Shown: one piece after another, positions 11,255-23,000 of the stretch
Layout of the letters: each line of letters starts with the position of its first letter
How positions within the stretch are numbered: position 1 is the first letter of the stretch
DNA from: Sycobia sp. Sy_11
Lineage: Eukaryota; Arthropoda; Insecta; Hymenoptera; Epichrysomallidae
Length of the DNA: 64,000 nt
NCBI GenBank assembly: GCA_018907035.1
Contig: JACCIC010000225.1
Span: 586,001 to 650,000, forward strand
Direction: 5' to 3'
The notes under the pieces: model-generated
Told to the model about the DNA's origin: nothing
Database searches by the model: none
The model's input: only the letters and a program-made list of their open reading frames with translations
Translations under genes and position numbers: made by a program

Positions 11255-11283
11255 CTCGGGCCGCCTTGTCTGTTACCACGTCC
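11255..11283 (-). CDS. Candidate 29-nt micro-exon, RGG-like peptide
   Basis: On the minus strand a long pyrimidine tract precedes a CAG acceptor, followed by a 29-nt GC-rich segment ending in GAG and a GT donor (GT complement at 11253-11254). One frame reads GRGNRQGGPR, an RGG-type sequence seen in many RNA-binding proteins. The GC-rich island is strikingly small and sharply bounded in AT-rich flanks, which fits a conserved micro-exon. The frame also continues without a stop past the donor (YYLPRYF), so a longer exon is possible. No gene can be named. Confidence 0.25.
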
Positions 11284-11407
11284 CTGTGCACCGTAAACAA
11301 GTAAAAAAAAAGACGAAAGAGGATTCTCCTTTCTCCATTTCTCTCGTCTCCGCGCGCTCTTCGGAAAATGCATACACCGCACCTGTATCCTTTCAATATC
11401 TTATCCT

Positions 11408-11411
<4 letters not shown>

Positions 11412-11442
<31 letters not shown>
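11412..11442 (+). repeat. (CT)n microsatellite
   Basis: About 15 perfect units. Confidence 0.95.
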
Positions 11443-11445
<3 letters not shown>

Positions 11446-12360
11446 CTTCCCTATTTTGTGCAAGTATTCTATGATTTTGTCCTTTTTAAATAAATTTCGT
11501 AGAGTATCTTTTCAAAATTAAAAAAAAAAACATATTCGAAGTCTTAATATATATATTGTGAAAATTCTAGATTCCAAATATATTACCCGCTAGATATTAT
11601 TCTAACGTAAATTTAAAATTGACAATATTTTAATTTATTCAGTGATCTATTATCTCCTCTCTTTTGTCCCAGTTATAGGATTCCCTTGTCGTGTCTGTGC
11701 GTAAGGTTAGATTTGTTCGCGCTCACAATAAAAAAAAAAAAAGAAAAAAAACAAGAACAAGACGTTGACGTATTGTATGTTGTGCTATGATATATATTCC
11801 AAGCTATACACATCCTTGCAGCTATTTAAATAATATACATATTTTACTTTTCCTTTTCAATTAAAATTTTATTATATATAGATTTATCTATCGAGGACGA
11901 AAATAAAGACAATACCGGTCTTGTTTGAAATAAATCTTAAAATTATAACATAACAAGTTTACATTTCCTTCAGAATGCAAATTGATTAAAATAATAATAT
12001 AATTGTTTCGAGGGGCTATAGATCATTGCGAATTGACAGTCGTATAAATATCCCATAAGTACATAAGAATTTTTGCCCCCGAGCTTTGTGCGTGTCTGCT
12101 TGTTCGATTTTAATTATGTAGAATTTATTGCTTATTGTCTGCCTAGTGAATTGTTTGCAAGCATCTGACGGTGGATATATACGCATATGCACTGCCCGTG
12201 CCGCAATATCTTATGAAACACATAGAAATCTCGGAAAAAATGTGCAGTCCTTATAAGTTTGATTTAAAAAAAATTGTTATATAAGTAAACTTATTAAAAA
12301 AAAAAAACAGCAAATATCTGTCCTCGTTACTCAGAATCAAACAGAGATGGCGGGGCCTAT
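11443..12360. other. AT-rich DNA, nothing recognised
   Basis: Contains an A-rich run at 11729-11750. No gene seen. Confidence 0.4.
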
Positions 12361-12640
12361 TTACTCGTCGAGTCAAAATGATTTTAATCATTTTGCAACG
12401 TGATTTCATTTGATTTGAAAATTTATTTCAAATTATTGATTTGAAATGCTTTAAAGTATTTTAATCTCTTGTATATGTAATCGTTTTAACAAAATTCAAA
12501 TGATTTGATAAATATTTATTTATATATAAAATTTCTCAAAACAATTTCAAATGCTTTATATTTTAATCGATGTATTGGATTTGATTTCCTAATTATTCGC
12601 TGGAAATGATCCAATGCTTATTCGGACTGAATAGCCCTTC
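12361..12640. repeat. Degenerate GATTT/AAATGATTT-rich repeat
   Basis: Words such as AAATGATTT, TTTGATTTGAAA, TTTCAAAT and ATTTGAAATG recur every 10-25 bp. A similar patch lies at 27170-27310. Probably a degenerate simple repeat or the body of an unclassified AT-rich element. Confidence 0.35.
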
Positions 12641-14683
12641 GAACTGAGCTGACATGTATCTTCTAAATAAATAAGACACATAAATATTCGATGCTCTGCT
12701 ATAATATTTTCTCAAAATAAAATGAGACTTGAGTTTGTAGCGCTCGCGACTTCAATTTGGAAGGAAAAACAATTAGTTGAATTTTTCAATCCTTCTTAAT
12801 AATAAAAAACACTGCTGAAGCAAATATGGAGTTAAAAATCTTATATTAAGTTAATAAATGGTTTCTCATAGTGAAATAAAAAATGCACTTGAGAGTTTTT
12901 TTTATGTTACACATATATATCTATTTTATAATTAATTTTGTTCTAAAGCTGTAAAACGTTATAATACCGAATATTTTTTACATAAATATTTTTTACGCGC
13001 CACGATAACGTCGGTGCAGCAGAGAAAAGTCGGTCTATTTCGATCGAAGTCGATATGACCATTAGGCCAATAAAACACCATTGCGCGACAAAGCACTTAC
13101 TAGTAAGTCAATACACCTCGAGATATACCAGCACCTATTTCCGGTTCAATGCTCGATGTACTAAATCGCGGTGCATTAAATCGTAGCACGCGTTTTGCCA
13201 CACAATGGTATTTTATCGTCATAATGGTCATTTATTCGTATATTGACATAGATCAGGGTTTTTTGTTTCAGATTTCGAATTCAATGGAATATGTAATATT
13301 ATACCTAACCGATTAATTATAATTTTTAGTAATATTTGAATGAAAATTGTTCGAAAATAATGTTTACTAATTTTACGTTCACCAATGTCTGTTCGTCATT
13401 TAGTTTTTCTCAATAAGTAGAACGCCCTTTTTCGAATAAATGCCAAAACAGGTTGTTTTCAAAGAGTGTACAAAGAATAATTAAAGTCATAGTATAATCA
13501 AGAAATTGCATTTAAAGAATAACGATATTTAGACAAAATGACTTAGTATATCATTCTTAACGAGTGAATTTTAAAATGTCTCAAGATATGATGTCAGAAA
13601 CACAACATATTGTACCAGATTCTTAAAACTCTGTGTTAGCATCTCAAAAAAATTACCACGACAAAAAGTAAGATGCTTGCGATACAAAAATAATGTAGAT
13701 TCAAAGAATACTGACGAAAATGTAAGTTCTATTAATTCGGTCGTTCTAGACACCGACAAATAAATAAATTTCATAAATATTCGAGATATTGAGATATTAC
13801 AAAATAATTGAAAAAATTTTTTGTTTAAAATGCGATAAAATATATTGTATTTTTCTCTTGTTCAAAAACCTTATCATGAAATTTTACACAAATCTCAGGC
13901 AAATATTCATCTTTTATTACATTTGGACGAATGGCAGTGGCGATTGTTATTGAACAAAATTTAGTATAATCTGTTATTGTATTTAATCTTCAAAGAAGTT
14001 TCACAATACATAAATACTTTTTTTCCTTGTTATAAATTACAATTTTACATCTAAGAAAGCCTAAGAAAACGTGGTATAGATAATCATGCCATTTTTTTTA
14101 AATTACAAAATTCCTCCACCTTGCTGAGCAAATAATAAAAGAGAAGCAATTAAATTCTTTTTTATTCCGTCGTCTGCTCTGTAACTTTTATTACAGGCCT
14201 TTTTTACTGGGTCACAATCTGCTCATATATGAGTTTTCAATCGTTAGATTCTTGAGTCTTTTTAATTTTAATTTTTATTCATGTAATGTTTTGCTAAATG
14301 CTTAAATACATTAAGAAAAATTTAATATGGTATTTAATTTAATTTCATTAATAAAAACATTTGGACAATTTCAGAATTTTAATTCAGTCAGATACGCGGT
14401 TCCCTTACAGTTTTATTGTATAGTACCATTAATTATTAAAAAATTATTGCCGCAAAAATGTTGTCATTTTAAATAATTAACCTAGAAAAATTATAATTTA
14501 TTGTCACAATAAGGAAAAAACAACAAATATTTTTAATTAAACTGGCTTGACCATTCAGAACAATTTAATTTACTATATTTCAATTCTTAGTCAAAGAAGA
14601 TGAACTTTTGTAAAGTTGCCATTCGCAATTTGGATGATAATTTGTATAGTTATACTTTAGGGCCGCTCAGTACAAACGTCATA
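12641..14683. other. AT-rich DNA, no gene seen
   Basis: A GC-neutral patch at 13000-13230 has mixed complexity but no sustained frame or splice pair. The remainder is AT-rich. Confidence 0.35.
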
Positions 14684-14922
14684 GTGGCTTTTGGCGGAAT
14701 TTGAATTTTTCTGACGCAACCCGTAAAATAAGTTTTTCTTAACAAATTTCTCGATAAAAAGCACTTTTCTCCAGAACAATTCAACAATTCGTTTTCGGGT
14801 TCCCCTGAAGATTTTTAGTCAGATCTACACTATTTGTTTATGTTTTTCAAAAACCTTAATTTCAACTAAACCATGATTTTTACGATTTTCGTTATGAATA
14901 TTCAATTTCGACCAAAAGCCAC
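14684..14922. mobile_element. MITE-like element 1 with TA flanks
   Basis: The left end reads GTGGCTTTTGGCGGAATTTG and the reverse complement of the right end reads GTGGCTTTTGGTCGAAATTG. The 26-27 bp ends match at all but about four positions, and looser similarity continues inward. Each end is preceded by TA (14682-14683 and 14923-14924), as expected for Tc1/mariner-type target duplications. No frame inside could code a transposase. It is most likely a non-autonomous element of about 239 bp. Confidence 0.6.
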
Positions 14923-15058
14923 TATACAATATTCTAATATTCATAATCAGCATTCTAAAAAGACATGATCATGCCCAATTTCAGCAAAATTGGTGTGGGA
15001 TATCACTTTTTAATAGTCTATCCTTTAAATGTATTACAAATTAAGATCGGCATGTGTG

Positions 15059-15085
15059 TGTGTTTGTTTGTTTGTTTGTTTGTTT
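15059..15085 (+). repeat. (TTTG)n short tandem repeat
   Basis: GTGTGTGTTTG passes into about five TTTG units. Confidence 0.85.
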
Positions 15086-15198
15086 TTTTGAATGAAAATA
15101 TAGCGTGAAAATATATTATCGAGCGTCATGAGATGATAGGGAGAGCAACAATTAATTAACCTGATAACCATTGAAGAGGATTACAATATTATTATATC

Positions 15199-15205
<7 letters not shown>

Positions 15206-15246
<41 letters not shown>
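15206..15246. repeat. (TA)n microsatellite
   Basis: About 20 units in AT-rich DNA. Confidence 0.95.
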
Positions 15247-15250
<4 letters not shown>

Positions 15251-15484
15251 TATTATGAAATATTATTAAATATATAAAATCATGTATAATATACAATAAT
15301 GAAAAAAAGCATAAAAAAAATTTTAGTCGCTTTTATAGTGTTTCAAAATTCAGGCTTAAAAAGAAATTTAATCGTCACTCAGCAAGGTGTATTGCTAATT
15401 GCTATACCTTTCCAACACTCATTCCGTTTACGCAACAGCGCTTTACGTTCGCGCACACGGGGTGGAGGAGAGAAAACTGGAGAT

Positions 15485-15492
15485 TATATATA

Positions 15493-15552
<60 letters not shown>
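15485..15552. repeat. (TA)n microsatellite
   Basis: About 33 units with one C interruption near 15494. It marks the left edge of a GC-richer island. Confidence 0.97.
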
Positions 15553-15553
<1 letters not shown>

Positions 15554-16440
15554 GTACCACGATTTTTACATTGCACGTCATGTTGCGCTGTCGCGGGCTT
15601 TTCGAATCATGAGCGTGCGCGCGCGGGAATCGAAAGCGAAATTAGACGTGCATATATGTATACCTACTCGTACACAAACTCTCTCGTAGTTTTCCCCTTT
15701 TGGTAATGTCGTCAAGTGTGCGGTAGTCACGGCTGTCTGGATTATAGCATTACACACGCTAAATATGTGTATGCATGTGTATATACATACATACGCACAC
15801 GAAAACGACTCTTCTGCCAGTATGACAAACGACGTTTGGAATCGAGCGAGAGAGGGGTGGTCATGGTTGGGGGGGGGAGAAAGAGAGAGGCTCTCACGGT
15901 GGCGGGCGCGCACACGGGATCATTCATTTCACCCCTTTTCGTTACCTACATTTATGTAGACACACATGCGGCGAGACGTCGACACACCTGACTGATACGG
16001 ACGCACTTGCCGGAACGATTGAGACGGTGATCTCCCCCCCTCCCCCCCGCATTGCCTTTTCATCTCGCTTAATGGCTCGTGGCATTTAAAAGTGCACCTT
16101 CCCCCCTCGCACCCACCCCTCTTCTAACGAGACTGTCGACGTCGCGCACAGTTTTCACCGACGTTCTCATTATCCCCGGCCAATATATGGGCTTTTTGTA
16201 TTTGTATTTAACTTTATTTTAACTTATATACATATGTCTGCTCATCCTCTCATATATATAACTTATATACATACAGCGGTGTATTGCCTCGTGATGGTTT
16301 GGCTTTCGCACAAAGTGAAAGCTCCAACGGCATATATATATAGGTATATCATAACGACAAAAAATGCGTATGTGCTCGAAATTTCGAATTCACCGAGATT
16401 TGATCGGTTTATACGTATATAACCTATATCGGTTTCTTCT
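15553..16440. promoter_or_regulatory. GC-richer island, possible regulatory DNA
   Basis: Mixed GC-rich sequence with G- and C-runs (15866-15880, 16033-16050, 16100-16120) and short CAT/GTA-rich stretches. No frame or splice pair is persuasive. Promoter or enhancer content is possible but unproven. Confidence 0.2.
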
Positions 16441-17081
16441 TTCCTTTTGGTCGCTTAGTTGACTTGAAAATCTGAAACATGTATGTAAATACATGCGCTA
16501 AGTAGAGGTTTTATATTGCTGTATAATTTACATATAAATGTTAGTTAATTTTGACAAATTTATTCATTAAATTGAAAACTGAATAATTATTACACACGCG
16601 CGCGCGTGCACACACTCACACAGACACATTTATATCGAGGAAGCAGTCAGTTTGTACTTACTAAAATAAAATTAATTTTTATTTCAATATTTTTGATTTT
16701 CTCTTTCAAATTTTCCGAGGTTGATTGCGAATAAGAATAGTTCGATTGTCATTATAACTGTATTAGTTTGTTCAGCAGACTGTAAAATCGGTTAAGATAG
16801 TTACAATTTGTTCTACTTTATGTTATTGGTATTATGAAAGATTAAATTTTTTTTTTAAAATATTCTCTCTTCAAGAATTTTCTAAAATTCTATAAAAATA
16901 TTATTTTCATTACCGTTCGAAGAAAAAAAATTGATTTTAACAACTTTCATTCATACGATTTTCTGCCTTTGGCTCATGTATTACAGGAGCAATGACGAAT
17001 TATGTAACGTTTTTAATTATCAATTAAAAACTCCAACGCGAATAATTTGTTAACTTTTTATTTTATCTCTTTCTCGCTCTA

Positions 17082-17083
<2 letters not shown>
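16441..17083. other. AT-rich DNA, nothing recognised
   Basis: A short CGCG/CACA run at 16596-16626. No gene seen. Confidence 0.4.

Positions 17084-17131
<48 letters not shown>
17084..17131 (+). repeat. (CT)n microsatellite
   Basis: About 23 near-perfect units. Confidence 0.95.
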
Positions 17132-17134
<3 letters not shown>

Positions 17135-17805
17135 CATTTTACTATTCATGATGCAACAAATCATTAATCCAGTGCTGTAACTATAACAGCTCGTATTTTA
17201 TATTGTGAAGTTACAATATAAATTTAATTTACTTTTATCTGTAAAGTACAAATAAATGAGATTTCTATCGGTGCAGTTTTGATTTTAGTATTAGGCTTCG
17301 TAACTCTCTTTGATAAAAAAGCAATAAAGAAAGAAAAATTATACGCACCGTATGCGACTGCGAAAATACACGCTATGGAAAGGACAAAGGGGTATTGTAG
17401 GCCAATACCTCTCCACCCGTGTTAAATGAATGCATTTTTGAAAATCAGCACGGAATAAATAATTAATTTATTGCACTAAAATCTATGGAATGGAAATTTT
17501 TCATTGTGTAGGTTTGTGCGCGCGCGACCGCTCACGGTGTAAACAGACATACATTGGTTATAATAAAGATAATAAATTATGATCTGAAAAAAATTATTTA
17601 CGTATATGAAGTCTTTACTATAATGAATACATACATATTCACTTAGCCATATTTCAAATCTTCTAACTTAATTAATTGTTAAGAACCTTTATGCGATACA
17701 GCAGAAACTTTTTTCACTGCACATTAGGCGCGCAACATAACATATTTCTAATATAGGTTACGAATACGAGTATCAATATTGTCAGTTTAGAATTAATAGT
17801 TCCAC
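17132..17805. other. AT-rich DNA, nothing recognised
   Basis: No gene or repeat seen. Confidence 0.4.
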
Positions 17806-17891
17806 ACATGTTGTCACTCGACCAGACGCTTACATTTTATGCGCTATATTTCTTATTCCCCTGTCTCTCGCTCTCGCTCTCGCCATATTCT

Positions 17892-17901
<10 letters not shown>

Positions 17902-17927
<26 letters not shown>
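17902..17927 (+). repeat. (CT)n microsatellite
   Basis: About 13 units inside a longer pyrimidine-rich stretch beginning near 17860. Confidence 0.9.
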
Positions 17928-17970
17928 GTACTTTTTCGCAGTTCGCGTTTTCCTTTCCTGCTCGTTTCAT

Positions 17971-17973
<3 letters not shown>

Positions 17974-18025
<52 letters not shown>
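17974..18025. repeat. (TA)n microsatellite
   Basis: About 26 perfect units. Confidence 0.97.
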
Positions 18026-18026
<1 letters not shown>

Positions 18027-18066
18027 TCCTTTTGGGTCTCGCGTTTTTGCGCATGTATCTATATAT

Positions 18067-18098
18067 GCATGAATGCATGCATGCATGCATGTATGTGT
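18067..18098 (+). repeat. (ATGC)n short tandem repeat
   Basis: Five or so ATGC/ATGA/ATGT units. Confidence 0.85.
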
Positions 18099-18114
18099 AT
18101 AAACGTATGTATGT

Positions 18115-18520
18115 CTGTATACCACGGCGGGGCGCGCGAGAACGTTTTGCAAGGATCGGTTCTCGCGTTTCCGGAGCGCAAAACAATCTCACGATGACGT
18201 ATACGCGCTCGGTAAGCTTATTCTCTTCTTTCCTCTATTCTTTCTTCTCACTTCCTCACTTCCTCCCTTCTTCTCCCCCCCCTCTCTCTCTCTCTTTCCC
18301 TTTCTCTCCCTCTCCCTCAATCTCTCTCTCTCATCCTTTTCCTTGGGATCACTTTACTTTTTGTATTTTTATTTGTTTGACGTCTTTTTTCAACTTTTTC
18401 GTCTCTTTCTTCTTCGCCTTTATTTTGGAATGCATTTCCTTCGCATGCACAGAAGATGCAAAAGACCGAGTGCGAGACGAAACTCGATCGTATGTTTCGA
18501 AATAATACCGAAGTAATCGA
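18115..18520 (+). other. GC- then CT-rich island with donor-like site
   Basis: A GC-rich block at 18120-18205 ends at CGCTCG|GTAAGC, a good donor. It is followed by an irregular pyrimidine-rich stretch to about 18440. It may be an untranslated exon followed by intron. The long frame through it is S/F/L-rich and not convincing. Confidence 0.2.
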
Positions 18521-19999
18521 GCCCTACTCCCACAGTTCGACCGAGAAAGAATACACATTATATTTAATTTAAAAAATGTATAGAGAAAATAGACACAAGC
18601 TGATTATTTTAGTTCTATAAAATTTCTTTTTGAAAGAGAAAATTCTCGAGAGAATTTAGAACTGTTACGCACGATGACTCTATATATTATGTAATCTTGG
18701 AGCTATTTGTATTCGTGAATGAAGTGAAGAGAAAAAATGACCTTGAATTTATACAACGAATGTGTACTTATATAAGCATTCATTTTACTTACTTATATAA
18801 ATAATAATAATAATAATAATATAAATAATAAATTATGAGTAAAATTTTTCAACTGTGAAAAGTATATTATTTTCTTCGCTGAAGTTAGACGTTGCATTAG
18901 AAATTAACGAAAGTATGAAGGGAAGAAAGGAGGGGGGATTGCAAAATGTACATGCATACACATTACACATATACGTGTAGACACTTTCACCGTGGCAATA
19001 CAAAGTTGTCAGTTCGCGTGTCGCGCAGAGTTAAAATATATATTTTCACCTCTTCCCAAGAAATCTCGAATAAGTGTACTTCTGTTCTCCAACGCGCCTG
19101 GTTAGATTTGTTTTATGGTCTCTTTTTTTGCATTAACGGTACAGGTTACAACAAGGCTCCATTTACGTGGGCCAGCCAAGTGAAAAATCATTTTCAGTAA
19201 ATTTATGTACAGTAAGCCGGCAATGTGGCTAGCCAAGCGAATCGATAAGTAAGAATCACATAATTTTTATTATTGGAAGACGAGAAAACTCCGCTATATC
19301 TATGGGGGCTCAAAAATCCAAGTAATCTAGGACTACTTCGATAACGCTATTTGGAATTTTTGGCGGCTAATTACGAATTCGAGTCCAATTTTGAAAAATT
19401 CAAGCTTACGTACATGCTGTACAAAAATTCGAAACCATTCGAAAAAAAAAAACAAAATTATGCCGGACTTTTTCATTCGGTATTCAGAACATTTTTGGAA
19501 TTCTACTCATAATAATAGATTACTATTGATATTTTCAATACGCCTTTTTATACTTCACCTGACGTTTGGAATTTTCCAAACGAAAGTAAATATTAAAATG
19601 ATAAATAAATCGAGTGGTGACAAATATGATAATTTTACATTTTTTTCTGATAGTTATAGTGAAATATTCCAATTTTTTACTATCGAAAAATTGTGCGCGC
19701 TATAGCGTGACACCTTATAGAACGGGAATTTCATTATATAGTGACTCGGTCAAGTTGCAGACACTTTACCCACATGTATTTATCGAAACAAGATATATAC
19801 TTATTTTACGCATGCCTTCTATGACCTACCGATCATCTAAAATCCTCATCATCTGAGCATTAACAGAATCTCTGTAATTTTCCAAGTCTAAAAAAGGAAA
19901 TGAAAAGAAGAAAGCAAAAAAAATCATTCCAATTTACACATTTACGCAAGAGCACCACCGTTAGCCTGACTTACGTATATCTATATAAATACCACGCAC
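18521..19999. other. AT-rich DNA with short (TAA)n array
   Basis: A (TAA)n run lies at 18799-18822. Frames at 19391-19856 (104 and 80 codons) show no family features. Parts of 19290-19700 look like moderately complex old repeat sequence, unclassified. Confidence 0.3.
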
Positions 20000-20340
20000 A
20001 ATTTGACCAAGCTCTCGATCTCCCCGCTTTTGATCGAAGATTCGACCCATCATTCCTTTAGCGACTTCCTCCTCCCCGTTACTCCACTCTTCCTATATTC
20101 TTTCACCTTTAACCTCTCGTCCACGTGTATATTCGCGTATTACGCGCGTCACATAGGTAAATTAATTGGAAAGACCGAGCATCGTACCGCGGTGCATGGG
20201 CGCGTGTTTACCCGTTATCACGCGACAAGTTTTTCATAAAAATCTATGACTAATTTAAGCGTTATTATATTATACAGAGAGGTCGAACAAGGCTTTCCTC
20301 GAGTCCCCCCTCCACACTCGAGTTCCCTCCTCAACGTGTG

Positions 20341-20342
<2 letters not shown>

Positions 20343-20402
<60 letters not shown>
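20343..20402. repeat. (TA)n microsatellite
   Basis: About 30 perfect units. Confidence 0.97.
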
Positions 20403-20403
<1 letters not shown>

Positions 20404-20513
20404 CCAATACCTCTCGAAACGCGAATTATATATCTCGCGGCGAGCGGCAACCGGCCGCGAGCGAGAGGCGAACGAACGGGAAAGGAAGGCTCTACTCGCG
20501 TGTACACACAGCC

Positions 20514-20516
<3 letters not shown>

Positions 20517-20560
<44 letters not shown>
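20517..20560. repeat. (TA)n microsatellite
   Basis: About 22 perfect units within the island. Confidence 0.97.
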
Positions 20561-20561
<1 letters not shown>

Positions 20562-20629
20562 TGGCATGCGAGAAATACACATGCATACGCGCGCGCAGCA
20601 CGCAGGCAGGCACGAGAGTGCGGGCGCAG

Positions 20630-20632
<3 letters not shown>

Positions 20633-20672
<40 letters not shown>
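20633..20672 (+). repeat. (CT)n microsatellite
   Basis: About 19 units within the island. Confidence 0.95.
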
Positions 20673-20676
<4 letters not shown>

Positions 20677-21094
20677 GTGCGCGCGAGCGGGGGCCACGTT
20701 TCTGACTTGACGCGGAGCAACAGCGGCTACGCGGCGACCGGCCTTGAGCCACTCCTCACACCTCGACCCTCCTCTCCCATCCCTACCGATGGCTTCTCCT
20801 CTCCCTGCTATATCTCTCCTGGGCAGTGGTTCTCACGCGCTGTATCGCGCCGGTTCCCTCCCTTTTTCTTTTCTTCCGTTGATCTCGTCCCGTGGCAACG
20901 ACGCATGCTAGGAGAGCGGAGAAGGTGTAGATACTAGCCCTAGTTGCTACCGTCTGCCGCCTAACCAAATTGCTTAAACGTTATTAACTAATCCGGTTCA
21001 TTTGCGAAGAAATGTATAAACATTCAAATCGAGCTTTCATATTACTAAATATCCGGGAGCCAATGATATTTTAAATTTAGTGGCGAAAACTTAC

Positions 21095-21150
21095 CTTTCT
21101 TCGTCTCACTATTCTAAGCGCACCACGATCGTCCGATATCGCATCATTGT
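21095..21150 (-). other. Candidate minus-strand exon end at a strong donor
   Basis: On the minus strand AAG|GTAAGT is a near-perfect donor (GT complement at 21093-21094). The adjacent upstream DNA is GC-richer and one frame reads DAISDDRGALRIVRRRK into it. No acceptor is obvious upstream, so it could be a first exon whose promoter lies near 21150-21200. No family is recognised. Confidence 0.25.
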
Positions 21151-22262
21151 ATAGGAGAGATATAAAATCACGATTATTTTTATGTACGAAATTGATAAAT
21201 CCAAAATATTGTAACACGTTAACAAAAAAGATTATGTTCCTTCTATTTACCATCTCGTTTGGCACAATAGTAATTTATGATGGCTTTATTTGCGTTGACA
21301 CGGGACTGCCCAATTTTGAGTTTTCTTTCTGTGCTAGACAATCCAAAGATTTGTGGAGCTGCTTTGTCCGCATTTTAATTATATCTGCTTACGCATATCA
21401 GTATACAAATACAATTACAAATAATACAAATAATATAAGAACCCGGAATAATTTTAAAATGTATAATGTAAACAAATATAATAGTATAACAATATAAAAT
21501 TCATGCATTTAAAGTAAAGTGTATATAATATAACGTACAAATGATTATATAGAAAATTAGTAATATATCAAACACAGAAACTTTACCTAGACTTTTATTA
21601 TATTGTAAATAATACACCAAAAATATAGCCAGCTACTTCTGAACTGGAAGATTATTTGTCATAAAAAGTAAAAAGTATGCACTGAATAAGCTAATATCGA
21701 AACTTTATTTTAAAAAATCGATAATTGCGAATCTCATATATTCGTTTATACTTTTTCGACTAGGTTTTATCTAGTCTGGTTTTATTATTCTAGGTGTTAT
21801 TGAGAAATATTAATCGAAAAAATCAAAAAATACGGTTTTTTGCTATATCTGACAATGATTTACATTTACATAACAACAATAACGTTTTCGTTAAAGTATT
21901 TATGATAACAAAAACGTAGATTTTCAGATAAAAGAAAGACCGTACATAAGTATTTTATGGTCATTAATATTAAATCGAGTTTCGAAATTGTCCTATCACT
22001 TAAGAGTTGCAAGATATCGTTTCAATGTTCAGATATTCAAATAACTATATCTCTACGTAAAAGATATTTAAAAATCAACATAAACATTGAAGGACAAGAA
22101 TTACATCTATTCACCTGTGTAACTTATTTCATGAATATAATAATGCAAAATTATTTAAAATAAGAATTCAATTCTAAATCTATTCTGGCACGATGAAAAT
22201 ATAACAGGGTTACTTTTTTAAATTAACATTTATCACTAAAATAATAATTGTTCTAAAGAAAA
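21151..22262. other. AT-rich DNA, nothing recognised
   Basis: Frames at 21147-21497 and 21957-22163 have no family features. Confidence 0.35.
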
Positions 22263-23000
22263 TGGTGCTTGTCATAAAAACGAAGCTGGGAAGAAACGCT
22301 TTCCTTAGTATAGTGGCGCACTACATCCAAATTTGCGACAGGAAGGTGACTTCTCTGTCTTTACTAATCTGAACAGCGAGTGTACTAGTCATCCTTTTAT
22401 CTTAAATACTGTACGTTTGATGAAGGGAAATCAAACCCTGTAATATTAAAATTAGAACGGTTGCACAATCATTTTTCAACATGTATGTTTGCATCTTATA
22501 ACAATGTTATTGCTATTGAAAAGTATTTTAGAATTAACAACATTATTACAAATAGAATATTCAACTGGAAATCTTTAAGATCGCTACTGGGATTCCGTTC
22601 GCATCCACAAATAAGATCTTATAACCACGTCAGCTTTGAGTTTTTTTTGCTTTGGGCAGCTTTTACCAGCTGTTATCGACTCACCTGATAATCTTTTTGA
22701 TTCTGGCGATTAGTGGTACATCCATTTTTCTACTATTACTACTATGAAAGCAAGAAATCGTGTTTATTCTGCTTAGAACACCTCCACATAGTGCTCTGTA
22801 TCATGAAAATATTTTTGCTTTGATAAATTGAGAGATAACTCGATATCTACTTTAAATGCAGATTTTTCACTGACAAAGAATCATACAAAATAGTGAATAC
22901 ACTGTCTCCTAATATCTATAGCTACTGCGTCATCTCAGGCAAGATTAATTTACGACCGGCCAAAAGCCTTTTATAGATTTTCTTGATCATTTCTACAATA
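22263..23000 (+). pseudogene. Possible decayed coding region, unknown
   Basis: Consecutive open stretches lie on the plus strand in shifting frames. About 37 codons run from an ATG at 22263 (MVLVIKTKLGRN and onward). An overlapping frame reads LHPNLRQEGDFSVFTNLN. A 75-codon frame at 22461-22688 reads HNHFSTCMFASYNNVIAIE and onward. Another stretch near 22858-22970 contains FFTDKESYKIVNTLSPN. The text is complex and not repeat-derived, but no family is recognised and AT-rich chance frames remain possible. Confidence 0.2.

Larger units (their letters stand above)
20403..20960. promoter_or_regulatory. GC-rich island bounded by arrays
   Basis: CpG-rich sequence at 20420-20510 and 20572-20632, with a further GC-rich block at 20673-20940. 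Long TA and CT arrays lie inside it. Frames crossing it are dominated by array-derived I/Y and S/L repeats. Promoter-like by composition only. Confidence 0.25.

Noticed and set aside
20218..20937. Overlapping frames up to 159 codons on both strands
   Set aside because: Array-derived I/Y and S/L/E/R repeats joined through GC-rich DNA; both strands are equally open.
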